Shown: one piece after another, positions 1 through 5,421 of the stretch
How the letters are laid out: each line of letters begins with the position of its first letter
How positions within the stretch are numbered: the stretch's first letter is position 1
NCBI GenBank assembly: GCA_017538995.1
Contig: JAFYHV010000156.1
Coordinates: 1-32,073, forward strand
From: Lachnospiraceae bacterium
GTDB lineage: Bacteria > Bacillota > Clostridia > Lachnospirales > Lachnospiraceae
DNA length: 32,073 nt
Direction: 5' to 3'
The notes under the pieces: generated by a model
The model's database searches: none
Seen by the model: the letters and a program-made list of their open reading frames with translations, nothing else
What the model was told of the DNA's origin: nothing
Program-made: the position numbers and the translations under genes

Positions 1-324
1 GCACCCACATCAAAGGACAGGGTTGCGATGATTGCAAAGGAAGCGGAAGGCTTTATCTACTTAGTTTCAAGCCTCGGCGTTACAGGTACGAGAACCGAAA
101 TCAACACCGATCTTGATTCAATCGTAAAGATTATCAGAGAGAACACAAAAGTTCCCTGTGCTATCGGTTTCGGTATTTCCACACCCGAGCAGGCCAAGAA
201 AATGGCAGCAGTTTCCGATGGTGCAATCGTAGGTTCCGCCATCATCAAAATTATGGAAAAATACGGCAAAGAATCTCCCGCTTATGTCGGCGAATACGTA
301 AAATCAATGGTTGATGCCATCTGA
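1..324 (+). CDS. trpA: Tryptophan synthase alpha chain, 3' end (partial)
   Basis: This is the last 107 residues of TrpA, the subunit that cleaves indole-3-glycerol phosphate to indole and glyceraldehyde 3-phosphate in the final step of tryptophan synthesis. The reading frame is open from base 1, so the gene begins outside the window, and the internal ATG at 28 is not the start. Visible family motifs are the segment EGFIYLVSSLGVTGTR, the loop GFGISTPEQ, and the phosphate-binding strand GAIVGSAII near the C-terminus. The catalytic Glu and Asp of the alpha subunit lie in the missing N-terminal part. It is probably the last gene of a trp operon extending to the left. A promoter for the next gene overlaps its final codons. 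The family call is firm. Confidence 0.95.
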   Translation, partial: APTSKDRVAMIAKEAEGFIYLVSSLGVTGTRTEINTDLDSIVKIIRENTKVPCAIGFGISTPEQAKKMAAVSDGAIVGSAIIKIMEKYGKESPAYVGEYVKSMVDAI

Positions 325-346
325 ATCTGAAGTATAATAGTTATAA
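311..346 (+). promoter_or_regulatory. Sigma-A promoter with overlapping PerR-box-like operator
   Basis: TTGATG (311-316), a 16-base spacer and a perfect TATAAT (333-338) form a promoter starting inside the end of trpA. The 15 bases at 332-346, GTATAATAGTTATAA, match the PerR box TTATAATNATTATAA at all but two positions and cover the -10 element. A second inverted repeat (ATAGTTATA / TATAACTAT, 337-345 and 350-358) overlaps it. The next gene is a peroxidase, which fits peroxide-responsive PerR repression; that regulatory role is inferred. Confidence 0.6.
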
Positions 347-374
347 GAGTATAACTATATAGGAGGAGAAGGAT

Positions 375-923
375 ATGGCAAATGTTTATGATTTTACCGT
401 AAAAGACAGAAAAGGCAATGATGTTTCATTAAGCGAGTACGCAGGAAAAGTACTTTTGATTGTAAATACTGCTACAGGCTGCGGATTTACACCGCATTAC
501 ACTCCTCTTGAGGAAATATATAAAGATTTAAAAGACAAAGGTCTTGAGATTTTGGATTTCCCCTGCAATCAGTTTGCCAACCAGGCACCCGGCAGCGAGG
601 ATGAAATCCATGAATTCTGCACACTTAAGTTTGGTGCGGACTTCCCTCAGTTTAAGAAGATAAAGGTAAACGGCGAAGAAGCCGATCCTCTTTACGCATA
701 TCTGGCAACAGAAAAGCCTTTCGAAGGCTTCGGAAAAGGTATTAAAAACGGAGCTCTTAAAAAGTTCTCCGATATAAACAACAAGGAATTCGGCGACAAA
801 GCATATATCAAATGGAACTTCACCAAGTTCTTAATCGACAGAGAAGGTAATGTTGTGGCAAGATTCGAGCCCACAACGGATATGAAGGAAGTCAGAAAGG
901 CAGTTGAAGATTTACTCGGATAA
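375..923 (+). CDS. Glutathione peroxidase family protein, Cys type (probably thioredoxin-dependent)
   Basis: The 182-residue protein has the full length of bacterial Gpx/BtuE-type peroxidases, which reduce hydrogen peroxide and organic hydroperoxides in the cytoplasm. The catalytic tetrad is visible: Cys36 in NTATGCGFT (an ordinary TGC codon, not selenocysteine), Gln66 in FPCNQF, and Trp147 and Asn148 in KWNFTKF. Cys82 in FCTLKFGADFP occupies the place of the resolving cysteine of plant and fungal thioredoxin-dependent members, so the true reductant is more likely thioredoxin than glutathione; that is inferred. The ATG follows a strong AGGAGGAGAAGG stretch. It has its own promoter with a PerR-like box and was probably co-transcribed with the flavodoxin gene whose remnant begins 15 bases after its stop. 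Confidence 0.92.
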   Translation: MANVYDFTVKDRKGNDVSLSEYAGKVLLIVNTATGCGFTPHYTPLEEIYKDLKDKGLEILDFPCNQFANQAPGSEDEIHEFCTLKFGADFPQFKKIKVNGEEADPLYAYLATEKPFEGFGKGIKNGALKKFSDINNKEFGDKAYIKWNFTKFLIDREGNVVARFEPTTDMKEVRKAVEDLLG

Positions 924-938
924 AGGAGAGTGAATAAT

Positions 939-1049
939 ATGAATGCAATCATTATCTGCGCATCCACCCATCACGGCAACACCCGCAAGGTGGCAGATGC
1001 TATCGCAAAGAACGCACTTGAGTTTTACAAAGGCCTCATAAAAGAATAA
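939..1049 (+). pseudogene. Flavodoxin remnant, 36 codons, internal deletion
   Basis: A good ribosome site (AAAGGAG, 923-929) leads into a 36-codon frame starting MNAIIICASTHHGNTRKVAD. This is the first beta strand and the FMN phosphate-binding loop (S-T-H-H-G-N-T) of a flavodoxin. After about 24 residues it jumps to a short tail, ALEFYKGLIKE, resembling the C-terminal helix of the same family, then stops. Flavodoxins have roughly 140-180 residues, so nearly everything between is missing. The simplest reading is an in-frame internal deletion of a flavodoxin gene that followed the peroxidase gene. A functional micro-protein cannot be excluded but could not bind FMN in the usual way. Confidence 0.75.
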
Positions 1050-1051
1050 AA

Positions 1052-1086
1052 AACCAAGGGAATCCGAGTGATTCCCTTTTTTATTT
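1052..1086 (+). terminator. Intrinsic terminator after the peroxidase/flavodoxin-remnant unit
   Basis: AAGGGAAT (1056-1063) pairs perfectly with ATTCCCTT (1071-1078) across a 7-base loop and runs into a T-rich tract. It closes the peroxidase transcription unit. Confidence 0.88.
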
Positions 1087-1108
1087 CCTTTAATTATTCA
1101 CGGCATTT

Positions 1109-1117
1109 TGATAAAAT
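1109..1117 (+). promoter_or_regulatory. Extended -10 promoter for the two-component genes
   Basis: TGATAAAAT is an extended -10 element (TGn plus TAAAAT) 40 bases before the response regulator start. No good -35 is seen at 17 bases. The same nonamer is used on the - strand ahead of the hydrolase gene at 12441-12449. Confidence 0.5.
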
Positions 1118-1156
1118 AAAAGGGTAGGAAAAAACTAACCTTGTAAGGATATTATT

Positions 1157-1864
1157 ATGAAAATATTTTTGCTTGAAGACGATGATGCGATTGGTATGGG
1201 CCTTAAGTATTCCCTTGAAAAAGAGGGCTACGAAGTAACCTCGGTTAAGACTGTAGCCGAAGCAAAGTCAGCCTGGAAAACAAAAGAATATGATTTAAGC
1301 ATTCTCGATATCAATCTTCCCGACGGAAGCGGATACGATGTATGCAAGTTCCTGAAAGAATCGGAAGACATTCCGGTTATTTTCTTAACGGCCGCAGACG
1401 CTGAAGTTAATGTAGTCATGGGTCTTGAACTCGGCGCAGACGACTATATCTGCAAGCCTTTCAGAGTAAACGAACTTATGGCCAGAATCAAAAGCGTTCT
1501 AAGAAGAGCAGGCAAGGGAGATAAGGGAAGCGATGCAGCTTCCAATATTGAAATGCTCGGAAACCTCTGCATTTATACCAACGAAGCCAAGGTTACGATT
1601 AAGAACGAAGCCACAGGCAAAGAAGAAAGCATCGAACTTACTGCGCTTGAATACCGCCTTCTTTTAACATTCTGCAACAACAGAGGCGTGGTTCTTACAA
1701 GAAACCAGCTCTTATCCGACATGTGGGATATAAGCGGTGATTTTGTAAATGACAATACCCTTACGGTTTATATCAAAAGACTTCGCGACAAGATTGAAAA
1801 AGACCCTTCCGATCCAAAGATTATAAGAACGGTTCGAGGCATGGGTTATATAGTTGATAAATAG
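1157..1864 (+). CDS. OmpR/PhoB-family response regulator
   Basis: This 235-residue protein is the DNA-binding half of a two-component system. The receiver domain (about 1-120) has the acidic pocket Glu7-Asp8-Asp9, the phospho-acceptor Asp51 (LDINLP), Thr78 (FLTA) and Lys100 (ICKPF). A winged-helix domain follows (about 130-235), with the family pattern LTALEYRLL, an RNQLLSDMWD-like recognition region and the C-terminal VRGMGYIVDK. All phosphotransfer residues are present, so it should be active. The start ATG has AAGGA 8 bases upstream. The histidine kinase starts 10 bases after its stop, so the two genes are co-transcribed. Its target is not proven; the convergent FtsX-type ABC transporter at 5.4-8.7 kb is a plausible one. 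Confidence 0.95.
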   Translation: MKIFLLEDDDAIGMGLKYSLEKEGYEVTSVKTVAEAKSAWKTKEYDLSILDINLPDGSGYDVCKFLKESEDIPVIFLTAADAEVNVVMGLELGADDYICKPFRVNELMARIKSVLRRAGKGDKGSDAASNIEMLGNLCIYTNEAKVTIKNEATGKEESIELTALEYRLLLTFCNNRGVVLTRNQLLSDMWDISGDFVNDNTLTVYIKRLRDKIEKDPSDPKIIRTVRGMGYIVDK

Positions 1865-1874
1865 AGGAAGCATT

Positions 1875-2870
1875 ATGAAAAATAAGGAATTCCGAAACAT
1901 TGTTATAGCGGGATCCGCATTTACGATTCTTATGGTAATTTGCGGTTCCGTTTTTTTGGGAATAAAAACCGGCGCTGCAATTCTTCTGACAGGGCTTGTT
2001 TTAATGGCGGTTTTTATCTTTTATACTCGTAAAAGATATAAAAAAATAGTCGACTTAAACGACTATCTTGTAAGGGTGCTTGCGGAAAACGACAACGATG
2101 AAATCCTCGATCAGGAAGAGGGCGAACTGTCGATTTTAAAGACGAATATTTACAAGACAACCTCGACCTTAAAGTTTCAGAAAGAGCTTCTATCAGACGA
2201 TAAAAAGAACCTTGCAGCAGCTATAGCAGACATCAGCCACCAGCTTAAAACACCGCTCACATCAATGATGGTGATGAACGATCTTTTGGTGGATGAGCAG
2301 GACGAAAACAAAAGGACCGAGTTTTTACAGACCCAGTCTTCGCAGCTTAACAGAATGAACTGGCTTATTCAGACACTGCTTAAACTCTCCAAACTTGATG
2401 CGGGAACAATCGTACTTAAAAAAGAAGATGTTTCATCCGCAGAGCTTATCGACGAGGCGGTAAAACCTTTCGGCATTCAGTTTGATTTAAGAAACATCAA
2501 ATTCAAATCGGACATATCCGACATTATTATCCGCTGCGATAAAAACTGGACCGTGGAAGCAATCCAGAACATCATCAAAAACTGCATCGAGCATATGGAT
2601 GACGGCGGCGAGCTTTCGGTAACAATGGTCGACACCAATATCTTTACGCAGCTAACAGTCAGAGACACAGGCTGCGGTATTGCTGCGGAAGACATTCCTC
2701 ACATCTTTGAACGTTTCTACAAAGGCAGGAATGCAGGCAAAGACAGCGTAGGCATCGGACTCGCACTTTCAAAATCCATCATAGAAGGCGAGCAGGGCGA
2801 AATCACGGTTGAGAGCACCGAAGGTGTCGGCACCAAATTTATAATTAAGTTTTATAAAACCCTCATTTAA
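1875..2870 (+). CDS. Intramembrane-sensing sensor histidine kinase
   Basis: The 331-residue kinase begins with two membrane segments (about 8-29 and 34-51) joined by only a few residues, so there is no extracellular sensor domain. This is the layout of BceS-like intramembrane-sensing kinases, which usually monitor a partner ABC transporter or envelope stress. The dimerisation helix carries phospho-acceptor His122 in DISHQLKTPLTS. The ATPase domain shows the N box (Asn236), the G1 box DTGCG (264-268), an F-box-like FERFYKG and a G2 box GIGLALS. I chose the ATG at 1875, preceded by GAGG, over an in-frame TTG at 1854 inside the regulator gene. It is the partner of the response regulator just upstream. 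The BceS resemblance rests on topology only. Confidence 0.93.
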   Translation: MKNKEFRNIVIAGSAFTILMVICGSVFLGIKTGAAILLTGLVLMAVFIFYTRKRYKKIVDLNDYLVRVLAENDNDEILDQEEGELSILKTNIYKTTSTLKFQKELLSDDKKNLAAAIADISHQLKTPLTSMMVMNDLLVDEQDENKRTEFLQTQSSQLNRMNWLIQTLLKLSKLDAGTIVLKKEDVSSAELIDEAVKPFGIQFDLRNIKFKSDISDIIIRCDKNWTVEAIQNIIKNCIEHMDDGGELSVTMVDTNIFTQLTVRDTGCGIAAEDIPHIFERFYKGRNAGKDSVGIGLALSKSIIEGEQGEITVESTEGVGTKFIIKFYKTLI

Positions 2871-2933
2871 TTGATTTTATGAGCCGTTTCGGTTAAGATG
2901 GATGAGGATTATTTTAGGAGAGAAGGGATAAAA

Positions 2934-4100
2934 ATGCAGATTAAAACCGCACACATAAAATGCAGTTCATGCGGTGCAGCAATTGATTTACCGGAAGGAG
3001 CATTACAGACACGTTTCAAATGTCCTTTCTGCAGTGTCGAAAATATTATTTTAAACGATGATATTACATCAGGGGGATTAAGCCACATATTAAGTGACGC
3101 GAAGGTTCACAGGAAACTTATCGAGATTCTTTCAACCGCCGAATATCCTCCCTACGATATATTTGAAAACATAAACATTAAAAAAGTCAACAGACTCATT
3201 ATTCCCGCGTACTGGTTTATCGCCTGCAACGGAATGGCAAACCACACATACGATAACGGCTTAACCAAAGAAGGCAAGGGTTTTACCTTTTATGATGAGG
3301 ACGGCGACAAGCACACAATCAAACGTTCTACTACGGACTGGACTCCGTGCAGCGCCATTATAAATGATATTCGTGACTATCTGATCTCGGCGAACAAAGA
3401 GTACAATGATATTTTCATTAAGTTTTACGGTGATATCTCAAGCCCGCAGATTGAAGAAGCCAAGTCTTTGAAATTCTCAGACGATGCCATCGAAACCATA
3501 TCCGACTGGACCGAAGAGGATGTAACAAAAAGAACCTTAAAAGACTCGGTTGAAAAAATCATAAAAGAAAAAGCTGCCGAATCCGTTCAGTACCTGAACA
3601 TTAAAAATGAACATCTGGATAATATCAATATTCAGAAAACAAACACAAAAAAGATTTCGGTCGGAATTTATGAAATCATTTTTGAGTACAAGGATAAAGA
3701 ATACAAGGTTTATATATCGCATGACGGTGAAAAGTACATCTGCGAGGAACTTCCAAGCGACCCTTCTTTAGCTTCCATAGTTGAAGAAAAGACCAAAGAG
3801 AGAGATGCCGCAGATTCTGCAAAGCGTAAGATTCTGATGACCGCAATCATTATTACGATAGTGCTCGGTATCGTATTACTCGTGGCTGTTGTCGGTATTT
3901 TCCTTCTTTTAGCAGCCGTCGTTATGATAATATTCTACATTCCTTTGGAGAAAAATCTTCGCGCCAAGGAAAAAGAACTTGATGAAGCCATCGAACAGGT
4001 AAGCAACGGCTTTACCAAAGTCAAAGAAGACTTCATCAACAGCAAAGTTGCAATGAAAGGTGCATTAAGTCACGTTTCCGGAGATTCCGAAGCTTTTTAA
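2934..4100 (+). CDS. Zinc-ribbon membrane protein of unknown function
   Basis: I do not recognise a characterised family. The 388-residue protein starts with a four-cysteine zinc ribbon (IKCSSCGAAIDLP, then FKCPFC) like those at the head of many clostridial membrane proteins. A soluble region of about 270 residues with alternating charged helices follows, then one long or two short membrane segments (about residues 300-340) and a charged C-terminal helix likely to be coiled. The start at 2934 is preferred because AAGGG lies 6 bases upstream; an in-frame ATG at 2898 has no ribosome site. It follows the kinase gene by 63 bases and may belong to the same transcript. A role in envelope sensing or protein-protein scaffolding is only a guess. 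Confidence 0.7.
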   Translation: MQIKTAHIKCSSCGAAIDLPEGALQTRFKCPFCSVENIILNDDITSGGLSHILSDAKVHRKLIEILSTAEYPPYDIFENINIKKVNRLIIPAYWFIACNGMANHTYDNGLTKEGKGFTFYDEDGDKHTIKRSTTDWTPCSAIINDIRDYLISANKEYNDIFIKFYGDISSPQIEEAKSLKFSDDAIETISDWTEEDVTKRTLKDSVEKIIKEKAAESVQYLNIKNEHLDNINIQKTNTKKISVGIYEIIFEYKDKEYKVYISHDGEKYICEELPSDPSLASIVEEKTKERDAADSAKRKILMTAIIITIVLGIVLLVAVVGIFLLLAAVVMIIFYIPLEKNLRAKEKELDEAIEQVSNGFTKVKEDFINSKVAMKGALSHVSGDSEAF

Positions 4101-4117
4101 TTTTTCGGGATTTAGTA

Positions 4118-4123
4118 TATAAT
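4118..4123 (+). promoter_or_regulatory. -10 element of a promoter for the leader ORF and kinase/GNAT gene
   Basis: A perfect TATAAT lies 17 bases after the preceding stop codon. The -35 position holds only a weak T-rich match (TTTTTA, 18-base spacing). A start point near 4130 would give a short 5' end followed at once by the leader ORF ribosome site. Confidence 0.45.
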
Positions 4124-4151
4124 TGATACAAATTTTACGGAGGAAAGAAAA

Positions 4152-4184
4152 ATGGTAATGTTTTTAAGATTAAGAAATATCTAA
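4152..4184 (+). CDS. Candidate regulatory leader peptide with RLR motif
   Basis: A GGAGG (4139-4143) at ideal 8-base spacing precedes a 10-codon ORF encoding MVMFLRLRNI and a TAA stop. Residues 6-8 are Arg-Leu-Arg, the +X+ pattern known from macrolide-dependent ribosome arrest peptides such as the ErmD-type leader (MRLR) and mef/msr leaders. The ORF ends 2 bases before a 10-base-pair hairpin and 76 bases before the start of a kinase/GNAT fusion gene. A ribosome halted at the Leu-Arg step would reach the foot of that hairpin. The sequence features are direct; drug sensing is inferred by analogy. Confidence 0.6.
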   Translation: MVMFLRLRNI

Positions 4185-4186
4185 TG

Positions 4187-4259
4187 GCATGAGACTTATT
4201 TAATAGTTTCATGCTTCGATTGTAACTCGAAAACAAAAACTATTAATAAGGAGAATCGA
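4187..4259 (+). promoter_or_regulatory. Candidate translation attenuator with mutually exclusive hairpins
   Basis: Stem A pairs 4187-4196 with 4205-4214 (10 pairs, one G-U). Stem B pairs 4200-4209 with 4237-4246 (10 perfect pairs) and shares bases with stem A, so the two cannot coexist. Stem B allows an inner stem (4215-4219 with 4227-4231) that blocks a third pairing, stem C, of 4216-4221 with 4254-4259 between the ribosome site (AAGGAG, 4248-4253) and the ATG at 4261. A+C would be the off state and B plus its inner stem the on state. Neither A nor B is followed by a T run, pointing to control of translation. Found by eye; energies were not computed. Confidence 0.5.
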
Positions 4260-4260
4260 T

Positions 4261-5361
4261 ATGATATTTCAGGACAATATAATCAAAGAATATTTAAGAA
4301 ACGTTTATTTTATTTCAGGTACGCCCTGCGGCGGAAAGACCACGATAACCAGAGCACTCGGAGAAAAATACAATATTCCGGTGTATGTTATCGACGATCA
4401 GATGCCTTACCACGTTCGCTTATCCGACAAGGAACATCAGCCCGAGATGAACAGAGACTTCAAGGATGCTGACGAATTCTTCGGACGAACCGTGGAGGAA
4501 TACAAGAACTGGCTCATCGGAAACAGCAGAGAGCAGCTCGATTTTATACTGCTCGACCTTATCAAGATGTCCCAGGACAAAATGGTTTTATGCGATATAC
4601 ACATCGTGGCTGAGGAAGCGTTTAAGTTTACGGATTCGTCAAGGATTGCATTCCTCATAAAAGAGCCGAAAGACCTTGTTGATGATTACTGCAACAGACC
4701 GGACCATCAGCCGTTCAGTGATTTTATCCATTCGGCCACAGACTACGAAAAAGCCAAAGCGACCTGCAATGAAACGTTGTATTCACTTAACATCGAACGC
4801 TACAACTTCATCAAGAACAGCGATTATTTCTGGCTTGAAAGAGACTTAAACAGAAGCGTCGATGAAACCGCCGATCTTGTGGCAAAGCATTTCGGATGGA
4901 AGCAGAATAAAGATATAAAGATTGAAAAGGTTGATAAGGGCACACCCCTTGCGGACGAACTTTTATCATTTATAGAAAACTGCTCATATGAGGCTAAAGA
5001 CCACATTGCGGGACTCGTCAGAAACTGGGAGTTTACCGACTGGGAGACGATGTTCGTAGCTGAGGCAGACGGAAAGGTAGTGGGCATGGCTTCGGCATTA
5101 AAAGAAGACTATTACCCGTTACCCGAACTTTTCCCCTGGGTATCCTGCATCTTCGTTTCCGAAGAATACAGAGGACAGAGAATAAGCGGAAAGTTAATTG
5201 ATTTTGCCAATGAATATCTAAAGAGTCTCGGGTTTGACGTAAGCTACATTCCGACCAGCCCGGACAATATAGGGCTCTATGAGCACTACGGATATTCGTT
5301 CGTAAAAGAAATAACCAACTACGGCGGCGATAACGATTTGTTATACATGAAAAACATTTAG
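4261..5361 (+). CDS. P-loop kinase-like domain fused to GNAT acetyltransferase
   Basis: The 366-residue protein is a two-domain fusion. Residues 1 to about 212 form a small P-loop kinase-like NTPase with Walker A GTPCGGKTT (20-28), a DD pair at 45-46 in the place of a substrate or base motif, and a Walker-B-like hydrophobic strand ending CDIHI (111-115). Residues from about 220 to the end are a GNAT domain: MFVAEADGKVVGMA strand, VSCIFVSEEYRGQRISGKL with the acetyl-CoA pyrophosphate loop at 304-310, and the typical LYEHYGYSFV end. Substrates are unknown. N-acetylation plus phosphorylation of a small molecule, possibly an antibiotic, would fit the RLR leader and attenuator upstream, but this is inference. 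Alternatives are a metabolic kinase/acetyltransferase. It is monocistronic and closed by a strong terminator. Confidence 0.75.
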   Translation: MIFQDNIIKEYLRNVYFISGTPCGGKTTITRALGEKYNIPVYVIDDQMPYHVRLSDKEHQPEMNRDFKDADEFFGRTVEEYKNWLIGNSREQLDFILLDLIKMSQDKMVLCDIHIVAEEAFKFTDSSRIAFLIKEPKDLVDDYCNRPDHQPFSDFIHSATDYEKAKATCNETLYSLNIERYNFIKNSDYFWLERDLNRSVDETADLVAKHFGWKQNKDIKIEKVDKGTPLADELLSFIENCSYEAKDHIAGLVRNWEFTDWETMFVAEADGKVVGMASALKEDYYPLPELFPWVSCIFVSEEYRGQRISGKLIDFANEYLKSLGFDVSYIPTSPDNIGLYEHYGYSFVKEITNYGGDNDLLYMKNI

Positions 5362-5370
5362 TTAAACAAT

Positions 5371-5410
5371 AAAAAAACCGGACACAAACTATTTGTGTCC
5401 GGTCTTTTCT
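5371..5410. terminator. Bidirectional terminator between convergent genes
   Basis: ACCGGACACAAA (5377-5388) pairs perfectly with TTTGTGTCCGGT (5392-5403) across a 3-base loop. Seven A on the left and a T-rich tract on the right let it serve both the + strand kinase/GNAT gene and the - strand permease gene. Confidence 0.93.
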
Positions 5411-5421
5411 TTTATGAGCTT

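Noticed and set aside
692..967. Antisense frame of 91 codons over the peroxidase gene
   Set aside because: Shadow of the real gene; no ribosome site or recognisable domain.
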